From contig JASBNA010000034.1 of the NCBI GenBank assembly GCA_038087015.1, positions 186,001 to 250,000 on the forward strand: a stretch of 64,000 bases of DNA, in the 5' to 3' direction. The translations under genes and the position numbers were made by a program. This document shows, piece by piece, positions 51,123 through 63,023 of the stretch. Origin of the DNA: Cerrena zonata (Eukaryota; Basidiomycota; Agaricomycetes; Polyporales; Cerrenaceae). A model generated the notes under the pieces. It made no database searches and was not told where the DNA came from. It saw only the letters and a program-made list of their open reading frames with translations. Within the stretch, counting starts at the first letter, position 1; every line of letters starts with the position of its first letter.

Positions 51123-53948
51123 TTAACGGCGAGCACGCTTTGGAGGTCTACCTCCCTTTTGCAAGGCTTCAGTACGTTTAGTTCGCGGAGCTGCAGCACA
51201 TTTGCTTTGCGGCGCTGGAAACTGTTTGAGCCATTGCTGGAGTACCCAATCAACATCTTCCACGAGATCTTTCCATTCGGCGAGGTGAGGTGAATTTGCT
51301 GATTCATCCTTGACGGCATGCCCCCACCACGACAAGCCAATCATAAGGAGACTAAAGCCACAACGATGGAATTTGCGTAACGCTTCCCATTCCATGGGTG
51401 GTATATCTGTGAGTCGAAGCAGCTTGTTGTTGTCATCAAAGCCACGCGAAACCGGCTGTAAAGAGAGCCACCACTTTTGAAGGGAAAGTCCAAAGACTTC
51501 CGGTGTGACCTTGGTAGGTTCCGTCAACGGACGGCCGCGCCTGAACCACAGAGAATATTCCGATGGGCGATGTGCAACCGATAGTTGATCGACGATGTTC
51601 TGGTCACAAACGAGTAAGTACAGTAACAAAATTTGATGATTATCGCAACAACTTACTTGTTTGTTCTGTGATTCCACAAGGAGCCATCGCGCAAGACAAG
51701 TATCCCATTCCTCGCCGAGACCTGCACTATTGACGATGGCGGTGTACATAGGAACGATCTCCTTTGGGAAGCCTAGGAGCAAGGTCTTGTCGATTGAAGG
51801 GGATGACAGCGTTTGGGCGGAGACAGGAGAGGATTTCTTCCAGAGAGAGGATTCGCGTGCGCGCTCCGATGGGAGAGAAGTACGCGTACTACGCCTCAAC
51901 TGAACAGGTTCTTCGACACGCGGGTTTGTTGTATCGTTGTTTGACTGAGGGGGTGCAGTAGCTTGCGTAATTGTGACACAAGAGTTCCCATCCCGAGCAT
52001 TGACTCCGAAAGGCTCCAGATCTTTGATTGCAGTCGTAGCGGCGGTCCTTTGCGCCACTGTCGAAAATTGAATGGGAGAAGTAGGCGGTGTTCTCGAATC
52101 CTCCGCCTGACTCGGTTTCCCAATGCCATGTGGTTCCTCTGAGTATTCAGTTGTGGCAGGTGTAGAGCCAAGGATAGGCACCTCAGCCGTGAGCGCAGGA
52201 GACGGTTCGCGATGAGTAGAAGTATTCCCAGAAGATCCAGCCGAAGAGGATGGAGTGAGGGATGTCGAAGTCGCAGGAAGGTGTGTACTGGAATCAGTAG
52301 TACGTACCACCGGCTGATAAAGAGGGTGATCAAATGAGAAATCATCTCCCGCAAAGTCGTCTTCGTTATTACTTAGGGAACCGGGATAGGTACGCGCATC
52401 AGAGGCATTTGAATTTGGGTTGTTTCCGACATTTCCGTCCGAGTTGTCGTTTTTGCCCGTGTTGTCATTTTCGCCTAAGTTCGAGTTTCCGCATGTGTTG
52501 TCGTTTCCAACGTCGCCACTTGCACTGTCGTTTCCAACGTCGCCACTTGCATTGCCGTTTCCAACGTCGCCACTTGCATTGTCGTTTGGAACATTCCCTC
52601 TCGCATCAGCTGCGGGAGCTGGAGTCGAGACTTCTGGGGGGAGTGCCGAGGACGAAGTAGCCGGGGATTCTGAGGCACTAGTAGCAGATCCTCCTGGCAC
52701 AAATACACGCGATTGACACTCTTCAGGAGCTAATACAATGATAAGCAAAAAAAGAACATAAGAAAATACAATGTGCGCTTACTAAAAACCGACATAGCAA
52801 ACTTAGTGAAGTCTTCTACAGTGCTGGTATAGGCGGTTTTGTTGAAGTCAGGCCAGGAGACCTTGGAGCGAGTGGTGGTCTCGCCGAAGTGGTAGCTAGC
52901 ATGAGAGTTAGAATTGTGGAGGTTTTAAGGGTAGCAATACTTACCTTCGAACGCCAATTTTGCCTCCATCTTCACCGATGGGTCCAGCCATTAAAATGGA
53001 GACGACCATTCCATATTTCTTAGCCAAGCCTTGAGCAATAGTGTGCAAGACTGGCCCTGCAGATTTCAAAGCGCTACGACATGTTAGTCAATATAGAAAA
53101 TATGTTTAAAATGTGAGACGTACTAATCGTAATCATCAGCAGACTGGGGCTGATCGAGTAGCTTTTTATGCTTTTGGTCCAGTTCAGCATTTGAGGCGTT
53201 GAACTCCGACTCAACCTGCTTCTTGAACAACGGATCTTCATGGCTCCAGCATGTTTTAGTCACTTCTTGTTGAGTCGTCATACGAAGAGACTTTTTCAGT
53301 CGAGAAGTGAGTTCCATGCCTTTGCTGACGGCGTCGGCATAAGCAGCGTCGACTGCAGGAGGTACATGAGGTGCAATGTGAGTGTCCCAGTAGTGGCTCT
53401 GGTAGTATTGCATTGGCGACAACTTTCGGGAGGGTTTGTTGACGGAGGAATGGATGAACGTGAATATATTATCGAGACCGCTGGCAACCTCCGATTTTTT
53501 GATGTTCTTTTGACCATAATACCAACGAGCTATTTTCTGGATTGGGATTAACAATCCAGAATACGTGTAGGGTATGAGAATATAGACGTACCTTCCTAAG
53601 ATCAACCCAATAGGCCTTACGGGATGCGACGACATTTTCCGGCTGATTCTCAAGATAAGGAATCTTGTCGAGCCCGTTTTGAGGTATTTCGCCATGAATG
53701 AGACTGTCTTTGTCAAGAGGCAGATCATACCCATACATATAGATCCACTGTGTAGTGATACGGTCATAGAAGGTAGTGATATGACTAGCTCCAGCATTGT
53801 GAGCGGTCGTCCACTCGTCTTCTAAGGACAAGAGGAACTTGAGTTTAGTTCCTTGAACCCAAGAGTCCGGCCCTCGTTTCTTGGGCTGTTTGGGGACCGA
53901 AGGGGTACCAACAGCAGCAGTGTTGCTAGTAGACGCGTCAATAGGCAT
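51123..53948 (-). CDS. Transposon accessory protein of unknown function (853 aa)
   Basis: Six exons (53948-53592, 53536-53124, 53073-52945, 52895-52783, 52729-51657, 51599-51123) total 2562 nt, giving 853 residues, intact. The N-terminal 300 residues resemble a conserved Agaricomycete protein family I know only as hypothetical: RGPDSWVQGTKLKFLLSLED, then RKKIARWYYGQ, VTKTCWSHEDPLFKKQVE, and LAKKYGMVVSILMAGPIGED. The middle is low complexity, Ser/Asn/Asp-rich, with three 27-bp tandem repeats (NASGDVGND type). The C-terminal 200 residues hold a second conserved Trp-rich block (RPSEYSLWFRRGR, LSWWGHAVKDES) and end in basic PPKRARR. Opposite orientation to the other three genes. The basic ends suggest a nuclear protein; a DNA-binding or assembly role is a guess. 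Confidence 0.8.
52500..52580 (-). repeat. 27-bp tandem repeat, three units
   Basis: Three consecutive 27-bp units (52500-52526, 52527-52553, 52554-52580) differ by one or two bases and keep the frame of the accessory protein (nine residues per unit). A partial fourth follows at 52581. Confidence 0.85.
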
Positions 53949-54207
53949 AGCAATAATAAATTCGGGGATTGAAAATAGTGAAACATCGTACCGTATGTTT
54001 ATATTCTATGACGGGCGACTATCGGACCACTTGCGGGTAACACAAAGGTACGCGTATTTGAGTTTATTTGGTTAAGTTCGAGGGCGCTAAACCCAATGTA
54101 TGGATATGGCCGTGAGATACGTTGACTTGCCGCCTCTATCCCAAACATGATAAAATCCGGTGTGGTAAGTCCTGCAGAGTTCCCATCCTCTCCCTACACT
54201 CAGTGTC

Positions 54208-56094
54208 ATGGTAGATCGTAGCGATAACGGCGAGGACCACCTCCACCGCCTTTTCCACCGCCTTTCTCTGACAGACATTGAGCAAGATGGTAAGCTACTC
54301 TTCCTTTATTTCGATACTTATGTTTTATGACATTGTTTCAATTATTCTAGGTAGCGGTAGCTCACAGCACCGTCGTTCTCAGAGCGGTCTTACTCCTCCT
54401 GAGATCCCAAGCAATGGTATGCTTTTACTTTTGTGGTCTTGTCAAGTACTCTGACATTTGGTACAGGTGGGCATCCTAACCTGAGCTTTGTATTTATTTC
54501 TGTAGAAAACATAGGCTCTATTTTCCGCGAAGTCACCTCCTCCCTTGGTGGCATTGGAGGTGCCGTCAACACTCCCAGCCCTTCGGCTTTTGCTAGGCCC
54601 GAAACCCCGGCTCTTGCTTCTGCACCTGGCAACATACCTCAGGAAACCCATTTACGCGCGTCCAGACGACTTCCAAGGCCAAGCGAGGTCTCTCACACGC
54701 CGCCTTCTCCCGAGGTGTCGAGTTCCTCATCAACTTCACGTCGCTGGGCAAGCTACACGGATATTCCTGACGACTGGTTGGTTGAGGATTCCTCCGACTC
54801 CTCTGGTCATTCCACCTCTTACTCAATTCGTTTTGCGACGAGCGAGGAAGATGGTTCAGACTCCGCTGACGAAGCTTTCTCGAGGCCGCAATCTCCTTTC
54901 GATGCTGTAACGGATTCCAATAGGGTCACTCTGTATCCCGAAAGCTCGCCCTTGGAACAAAGCAACCATCAGGAGCCATCAGCCAGCTCTAGTGCGAGGC
55001 CGCCGTACTCCTCTTCAAATCGCGCCGTTCCACCACCCCATGGTGCGATACCCGCCAAAGATCCGACGGGTTCTCGTAAGGGTTCCAACTCAACATCTTC
55101 TGGAACATCTTCGCACACATTTGGTCCCGGTTCCATCCTACCCCCTAAAGGTCGAACCACCTCCACAAGACCTGGCGAATCATCCACGTCACGACCACAT
55201 GCTGGCTCTTCTTCGCAGCCAGCCAGAAGTGGCCAGGCTGCAAATCAGGCTGACCGAACTCCCGGACAATTGCGTGATTCGATTCTCTATAGTCTCACTA
55301 CCCCAACAACTCAGCACGTAATCAATGGATGGTGAGTTCTCTTCCCACCTACCTCTGACACCTCCTGAGATTATTGATTAGGGCTCGCACCGCTGCTCTA
55401 GCCGCAGCTCGACCTACAAATACTCAAGTTCGCCGCATAACCCCTCGTCCGCGTCGTGTAAGCCAAGGCCAATGGTTTGTTGTCACGAAGGGCCGTGCGA
55501 TCGGCATATTTCATGGATGGTAAGCATGAAATTCTACGAAGTTCTTAAAAAACTGATCAATATCAGGGCTGCAACTGGGCCACAAGTCTACGGCTTCTCT
55601 GGTGCCATTTTTAAGGCTTATTCAACACGGGAGGAAGCTGAAGAGCGTTTCCAGGCAGTACAGGAACGCCGTGCCTTAATGCCTGGGCTCGGTAAGCACA
55701 TCTTTGTAAGATAGCTTGAATAGAATGATGTCACTAACTGCATCGATTTTCCAGAAGGGATGGCAGCCCAACTTCGTTTTGAGGCCGGTCCACCCCCGCG
55801 TCCTGCTCCCTACATGATACTAGGTGATCATAGTCCCTCCACACAAAACGCTGCAGCAATCGTCGTGTTCAGAGGGTTGGCTGTTGGAGTATACAGAGAC
55901 TGGTAAGGTTCTGCTATTCGGTGTTCTCTAAACTCAATGATTTCATTACTTGTAGGTTGGACTGCGCAGACTATGTTATTGGCGTCTCAGGCTCTGTTTA
56001 TAACACGTTTACTAGCGTCGAATCTGCAGATCGTGCATTCATACGTGCACAAAATGAAGGATTGCTCCTTACCATTCGCCCTAACCGCCGCTAG
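54208..56094 (+). CDS. Protein with two viroplasmin/RNase H1 N-terminal-like domains
   Basis: Seven exons (54208-54289, 54351-54416, 54467-55331, 55382-55519, 55567-55691, 55755-55902, 55956-56094) total 1563 nt, giving 520 residues, intact. About 300 residues are Ser/Pro-rich and disordered. The C-terminal 150 residues hold two copies of the small fold found in viroplasmin and at the N-terminus of eukaryotic RNase H1. The first reads WFVVTKGRAIGIFHGW, then GFSGAIFKAYSTREEAEERF; the second reads VFRGLAVGVYRDWLDCADYV, then VSGSVYNTFTSVESADRAF. In RNase H1 this domain binds RNA/DNA hybrid or double-stranded RNA. No RNase H catalytic domain follows, so it should bind rather than cut. It lies between the accessory gene and the TET/JBP gene, suggesting a role on nucleic acid during transposition or silencing escape, which is inference. 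Confidence 0.8.
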
Positions 56095-57400
56095 TACAAT
56101 TAAAATTGATTGTCTTCCCCTTGTTTATGAATCAGTACCCCTCCGTTTTTTTGTAACATTGAGTAGTGCTCTTGAATGAATGATTGGTTGCTGTTCTTGG
56201 TATCATCGCGGCGTGCAAATGTAATATATTCGCGTATAACTCAATACACATATCCCCGACTTGATAAATGTACTAGAGGTGAAAGTCTTTTGTGAGGCTA
56301 GACAATGGGACTTGGCGGATTTTTGCTGGTCTATTCTGCTAAAAATGTGAGGCATACGCTACTCTCGACATGCAAGACCATGCAAAGGAAAGATATCCTT
56401 TGAATTACCCTACAATAAGTACTATAAGCCTGTGTTCAGACCGCATGTTCTGAGAAACAGTCTTGTTAGATTATTGGTGCCCAATGTTAGGGTGCGGTAA
56501 TCACCGTCCATCTTCGACCCAAACCTGAAAACAGCTTAATATTCAAAAGTTCACCTTGTGCTATTTAGTATCAAATCTACCAGGAGCGAAATAATCAGAA
56601 TGCTAGTACAAAGAAGTATATTTAACACAGGTTTTAGTAATATAAAACCGAGGAGGAAAGGAGTCAGGTTTATACCAGGAATTAGTACTTGAATGTTGAG
56701 CCATTGATCCCAGTTTCGCATTGTCCTTGGGTTGAGAATTCAGACTGTTACGGCTTGAACTTTGCAAGTATATTTAAATAGTAGTATTCCAATCCCGAAA
56801 CTTCCTAACAGTCGACATACTATAATACTACATGCCAATGTGAGTAGTACTATCATGGTGCTACATCATGTCACGGCATCAACGTCGACGAACTTGAAGC
56901 TTTCAAGTTCGACCAAGTTCGGAGAAATGCGGCAGGGCGCTTTATTTCTCTTTGCACTTCACATACCACATCTCACACTGCCACCCTCCTCACTTCGTTT
57001 TATATCCTCTACTACAAGGTAAGTCATTCACTTTTCGTGTTTTATACCCCTCCCCCTCCATCTCTCTTGTCAAAAGCACAATCAATGCTTCGCTGTATCT
57101 CAACCGAGGTGCTATGAATGCAAAGATTGGTTTTTCTCCAGAGGGTTTCTGCTCGTCTTTATTCTACTCTGTCTACATACTAAGAATAGTCTTGAACTCT
57201 GTACCAGGGTGTGGCAAATATATCTACTACTTGTGTCCTCACGAGCGCGCATCTTCGCGTGGAGGAAGGGCCATGATACATTTGTCAAGACACATTTTGA
57301 CGCGTCAGAATGTGTCTTAACGCGTTTTAACGCGTCTTGACACTTCCCCCTCTCATGCTTCGTCTATCTCTGTCCTAAAAACGTTCTCACAGGATCTCCC
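56095..57400. other. Intergenic within the element; TET/JBP promoter region
   Basis: 1.3 kb, AT-rich, with short non-matching ORFs. The last 120 bp contain the palindrome and ACGCGT cluster listed separately. Confidence 0.5.
57289..57335 (+). promoter_or_regulatory. 28-bp near-palindrome and three ACGCGT boxes upstream of TET/JBP
   Basis: 57289-57316 is a 28-bp palindrome with one mismatched pair, centred on ACGCGT (57300-57305). Two more ACGCGT boxes follow at 57320-57325 and 57330-57335, each in TTAACGCGTT-like context. The cluster ends 65 bp before the TET/JBP start codon. ACGCGT is the MCB box bound by the G1/S factor MBF in yeasts, so an S-phase promoter is one reading; a transposon protein-binding site is another. 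Confidence 0.55.
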
Positions 57401-59064
57401 ATGGACACGCCACGCCGTACGCGCTCTGGCGCGAAATTCTCGCCGTATGGGCTTGATGAGCAATTTACTGTCTTCAAAACGCCGATCGATCTTTCCCAAC
57501 CACTTCAAGACGCGTTTGATAACCGATGGGCAGCCGAACAAATACAGGAGCAAGATGATGCGGAAGGGTGCCCGTTGGACTCCAATCCAATGACTACATA
57601 CTCGGTCGAAGGCTACAACCCCCATGAAGATAATCAATACCCTCCTAGTGGTTCCCCCAGTCATCTTACTCAGCCTTCCGTCACCTCGACCTACAATAGC
57701 AGCTCCCTCTCCAAAAAGGACGCCAGGAAAAAGGAATACCGCCGTAAGAAGAAAAAACAAACACGAGAACGCGACCGCGCCAAGCTTGAACACTCTCTAC
57801 CTTCCCCGAAGTTCAAGGTTCGATCAACTCTTTCACAGAAGCTCTCAAATCTTGCACATATGCAGGTCCACAACAACGTTGCGGACCTTCGCGCAGCGAA
57901 AGGAGCGTGGGTTGGTATAAGAGGCAGTGTTGGACGAGGACCCAGGTCGCTAGATTCTTTGCTGGAAGAGGGATATCAGTATAAGAGCTGGGATGGCCTG
58001 TAAGTTGTTTCTTCTGCGACACTGTGATCGTCCTGACTTTTTTTAGTAACCCATTCGTCATCACAGACGAAGAAGATCGCATTTTTGTTATTTTCGCCGG
58101 CCGGCCTCAAGATCCCACCTACGAAACCGATCGACTGGAGGCCGATGTCGTTTTGCAAGCTACTCGTGATCAACTTCAATACGGAGGAGGCGACTGCCAG
58201 GTCTTGCCTCGTCCAACTAACGGATGCGCAAAGAATCGTCGCGGGAATTTCAAGACTGCCAATGTAGGAATTTCGTATGGCGGAGGTCAAAAGGTATGTC
58301 GTTGACCTACAGTAGTGCATCATTATATTCAAGTTATTGCTGTAAATCTAGGCTCCTGGAAATCTTTGTCATACGAAAAATAATCGAGAAGTGCTTTGTC
58401 GCTTTTTCCAACAGCCCTGCATTAGACGACTCGCGAACTTCGCGAACTGTAAGTCATCTAGCTACCTGATCTTTCTTATTATGATTCTGATGATCTTGCA
58501 GCTGCATTCTCTTTCTTTGCGCCTAAACTTCATGAGTTTTATCGCAAAAACCTAGATCAGCTATGGCAACACAACCCGCATTTCAAGCACAATGTCCCAA
58601 GAAATGTCTTCCCTGCTGCGTCGATCAATTTCGGTCCTGAAGCAGTTTCGTACGACCACCTTGACCACAATAATCTTGCGGGAGGCTTGTGCTCAGTCAC
58701 TGCAGGAGGAAATTTCGATCCTACAAAGGGTGGCCATATTTACTTGGTCGATCTACGTCTTGTAGTTGAATTTCCTCCAGGGTCAACCATCTTGATTCCT
58801 TCCTCTATTATCCGGCATGGTAATGTTCCAATACAGACTGGTGAAACTCGTACTTCATTTACTCAATACGCTGCTGGGGGCCTCTTTCGATGGGTTGAGT
58901 ATGGCTTCAAAACATGGGATCAGTTTTGGGAGACTGATCGAGAACACGCACTCGCAGAGCTTGAGAACCGCTCAGGAAAATGGAAGGATTTCTTAGCATT
59001 ATTCTCCAGGGTCAATGAGTTGAGGGATGATCATATCGCTGTCAGTAATTGTAGCTGTAATTGA
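57401..59064 (+). CDS. TET/JBP-family 2-oxoglutarate/Fe(II) dioxygenase
   Basis: Four exons (57401-57999, 58047-58293, 58352-58448, 58502-59064) total 1506 nt, giving 501 residues, intact. The N-terminal 190 residues are basic and probably disordered (KKDARKKEYRRKKKKQTRER). The catalytic domain runs from about residue 200 to the end. The iron ligands are H367 and D369 in SYDHLDHNN, and H420 in SSIIRHGNVPI. The 2-oxoglutarate arginine is R431 in GETRTSFTQY. DPTKGGHIYLVDLRLVVEFP and PPGSTILIPSS are also typical. The family oxidises 5-methylcytosine (TET) or thymine (JBP) in DNA; fungal KDZ-linked members fall in the TET/JBP class, and oxidation of 5-methylcytosine is the likely activity. It ends only 147 bp before the transposase start, same strand. 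Expression in step with transposition is plausible. Confidence 0.92.
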
Positions 59065-59211
59065 TTTTGTTGAATATAATTCTGGTTTTTCGTATTGTGT
59101 AAGGCTTTACTTTTTTCTTTCCCTTTTTGATGGCAATCGGGCACATGACCTTGTTGACTGTGAATTCACGTCGCAATATCCCGCGGCGAGTTAGAAGATT
59201 CCGAAGACCTC

Positions 59212-62200
59212 ATGTCTACAAAACGCAGCAAGAAGAAGAAAAAGGTGGCACCCACTCTTCACGTCCACAATGCTCAAGAGGAGATCACGTCAGTATCTAT
59301 CTCTGGAGTTTCTCAGGATGGGCGACGCGTCAGAATGAAAACCTCGACTGCAACTCTACCGGAACCCGAGCAAGCCTCCTCTTCAGGTTCCTTGGACGCC
59401 ACATCATCTTGGGATGATCCTCCCCCTATCGAGATTCATCACGAGCTTTCGGACGCCGTTGTTGTTGCCAAACGACCAGCCAAACGATATGAGAACTCGG
59501 TTTGTTTGTTCTCGAAAAAATCATTGTTGATAATGCTCTGACCAGAACCTCCTAGGACGCGCCTCTGAAGACATTTAAGATTTATCGGCAGGAGTACTGT
59601 GATGAGGTAGTACGACTCGATGGTCGTGGGCTCTACACCAATATGGTGTGTAAATGTGGAAGCACAGAGCCAACAATCCGCTGTAAGGACTGCCACGGTC
59701 TTCACCTCCGGTGCCTGAACTGTACTCGGGAGTATCATGGCTCAGAAAATCCCCTTCATCATATTGAGGTGCGGTTCGTTTCATATTCATTGTGTGATTT
59801 AATACTGATATTTATTCGCAGAAGTGGAACGGATCTTTCTTTGAGACCACCACCCTATATGACATAGGTGTGACCGTATCTTTAGGTCATCCATTGGGCA
59901 TAACCTGTGCTATACCACTATCGCGTACGATCACAGTCCTTCATACCAATGGAATCCATCGTGTTCGCGTCAATTTCTGTGGATGCCAATTCGGTTCTGA
60001 GTTGCGAACGCAACTCCTACGTTTTGCTTGGTGGCCTGCTACCCCTCTCGATCCACGTTCTGCTGCTACATTCTCCGTTTTGCGACAGTTCCAGTATCTC
60101 AATCTTCAAGGAAACATCACCGCTTACGATTTCTATCGGGGTTTAGAGCTTCAGACAGATGGTCGATTGAGTGAGAACCTCCCAGTATGTCATATTTTAC
60201 TCATCATCATCTTCCTTGTTATTTATACTCAAATTTGATAGGATCGTCTCCAATCGTGGATGACCATGATTAGGGAATGGCGAAATGTGAAATCTTTGAA
60301 GCGAGCTGGAAGAGTTCATCACGCAGATGGTGTGGAAGCAACCTCACATGGCGAGCTTGCTATTCGTTGTAGGGCTTGCCCAGATCCATGCAGGAACTTA
60401 CTTCCAAACTGGAAGGAAAATGAGAAATGGTCGTACGTCGTGATATATAACATATTGACTTATTCTCCCTGACATATCGACACAAGTTATCTTTATTGGC
60501 TCTCTACTTCACAAGACGCCAACTTCCGCTACAAGGGTCGCCAACGCGACACGAAAATGGAAGATATCTCCCTTTCTTCTGGCTGGTCGTACTTTGTCGA
60601 ACACACTGAATACATCGAGCATGTCAAGAAGTATGCAAATCAAGAGGAGGTATGACCCATGCCCGCTCTTACAATGTTTGTATACGTACTTACTCACAAC
60701 TCTTTAGATCAGCACTTGTGCTGGCTTTCAGGCGATGCATCTTGCCAATCTGAAGAAACGGAAGGGGCTCAACGCTACGGGTTTGGTTGGGGTGGCGTGT
60801 TCTGATCATGAGATGTGGCGACCGAATGGGCTGGGAGATCTTCAAGTCGGCGAACGGTAAGTTACCTTTATTCACATAGTCACCTTACATTAGGCTGAAC
60901 GTTGGTTCAGATACTGTAACATGGATTATGTTTTCCTCTCCAGCATTGTTGGCGTGATGGTTCTCCTAATCCTCGCCTCTTACGATATTGCTTGTCAGTT
61001 TTTTACTGGTTTCCCCCTCCGGGTCCCCCATCTTCCGAAGAGACTACAGCCTTTGATCCCTCTCAAGAACATCATCCCAAAAATCCCGAAGGCCCACATT
61101 TACACACATAACGAGAAATGCCATGGTCCCTACTCTTTCAACTGGACAAAAGGTGCAGGTCGTACGGATGGTGAAGGTATCGAACGGTTATGGGCTATCC
61201 TCAACAAGGCTGCATTAAGTGTCCGCGAAATGACACCGTCCGCTCGAAGGGAAACAATTGATGATCTTTGTGGATTTATCAATTGGTGTAAATTGGTAAA
61301 TTATGGTAAGTGCTTCTGCTTCATCGATGTATTCTGTATATCTCATGATATAGCAGGGGATTTCTTCCAGCGTCGTCTTATCGAGGCTCTTAAAGAAGCC
61401 CTTGACACGAGAGCCGAGTACGAAGGATTGGATAAATCATTACGCGAGGAAAATCCAAATCTCGTTGCGGAGTGGGATAAGCTAGTTTTAGACTTTGACA
61501 AAGATAAGTCAAAGCCTTGTCCATATCTCTCGACTAACAAAGGTTGGCGTAGTTTTCTTATGTTCATTGGGGAAAGTACTGATGTCTATGTAAGAAATCC
61601 CCATGGCATCAGTCATCAAACGATTGGCAGAAGACGAAGCCGCATCTGGAAGACGCACCCTGGAAGAGGGTAGTTATACTGCCTTCATCCTTTTTGCATT
61701 AGATATCGAACGTCTTCAGTATGTTCCATTACCTATTACTATTGAGTGCCAACGCTGATGAATATCTCAGAGCCTCGGTGAGAGCTAAGGTCCGCAAATT
61801 ACCAACGAATCCGTCTATCACTCACGCTGCCGTCGAGACCAATCGTTCCACACTCCGTCGCAAATTGAAGACATTTTGGGAGACTCAAGATGTGCTCATG
61901 CCTCGACTCAACCAACACATCCCAATCAATAAATCCCTTGTTTCCAATGATGTGGAGTCTATCGCTATTTACCTCCCATCCAAGCTCACGCCGTCAACTC
62001 GGAACTCCGTCTGTGAATCAGAACTTGTGGAGACAGAAACAGCTATACGTGAAGCCCAATTGCGACAGAGCCTTGATGATCTTCGTCGGGAGCTTCGCGC
62101 TCGTATGTTTGCTAATAAATTCAAGACGAAGAATATTACTGGAAATCGATACATGACTCGTGCTCGGGACTGGATGAAGCGTATCGATGAGAAAGTCCTT

Positions 62201-62983
62201 GCCGCCAAACATGAGTATCAAGAAGCTCGATCTGCCTATCTCTGCCTTAAAGGTCATGGCTCTTGGGAGGAACAGTTCAAGGACCTGAAGGATGAAGACG
62301 TCCGAGGGATCAACGAACGAGCCCTATCCGAGCAGGAGCGTCAGGAACGGAAGGCTGCTCGAGAAGCAGCAGGTCTGGATGACGATGAACTCTCTGCCGA
62401 GCCGATGCCAGATGGCTGCCATCCCGGAGAACGTAATCGTCAACCGATATCATGGATATGGTATACCTTCTCCACTGGACGAAATGATGAAGATGAGAAC
62501 AGTCCGAGAGTACATGAAGGTATTTACTCGCTTATGTGTTATGATCAATATACTGAATTTGCGCTCCTCCAAGCACTTCGTATCGAGTGGGCGAGATCGC
62601 GAGCACGTGTAAATCGATGGGAAGAGCAGGTGTGCAAGACGGTGGAGGCCATGCGACGGGTTCTGCAATATACAGAGTCTGTCGCGAAAGACTGGGACGA
62701 ACGAGCATCTCCGAGTCATCGACCGGATGTGCCCTCACAATTGAGGGAGGGATTACAGTCGTACGCTTTGGAGCAAGCAAACGCAGAAAGAGCCTTCTGT
62801 GCTCGTTTGCGTACTCAGTGGCATGGGTCGCGTATTCGGGCATATCACTTCCTCTCTTCTATTGGTGTAGCGAAGAATGATCTTACTAGTGTGTTTGACT
62901 TACCCATACCTCCCCCCACGGCATCCAAATCTCCACAGTTCATTCATCTGAATGAACTGATTCCTACCGAAGTAACTGAGTAG
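59212..62983 (+). CDS. KDZ transposase with N-terminal CxC2-like cysteine cluster
   Basis: Ten exons (59212-59499, 59556-59768, 59822-60184, 60242-60432, 60487-60649, 60708-60856, 60911-61305, 61357-61542, 61595-61718, 61771-62983) total 3285 nt, giving 1094 residues, intact. The start MSTKRSKKKKKVAPT is basic. The zinc cluster has C128, C130, C139, C142, C149, C152 and H157 (VCKCG...CKDC...CLNC...H), the CxC2-like cluster named for KDZ transposases. The RNase H-fold core is visible: D362 in SQDANFRYKG, D481 in LASYDIACQF, and E544 in TDGEGIERLW. The C-terminal 400 residues are helical (RQERKAAREAAG and others). It should cut and rejoin the element at the arms. The stop is 41 bp from the right arm. 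No lesion, so it may be active. Confidence 0.94.
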
Positions 62984-63023
62984 CTTTTTGTTTGTGTGGT
63001 ATAAACCTATATGATGAAATAGT

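Noticed and set aside
52500..52580. Regular repeats considered as a CRISPR-like array
   Set aside because: The three 27-bp units are contiguous without spacers, keep the frame of a protein and lie in a eukaryotic gene.
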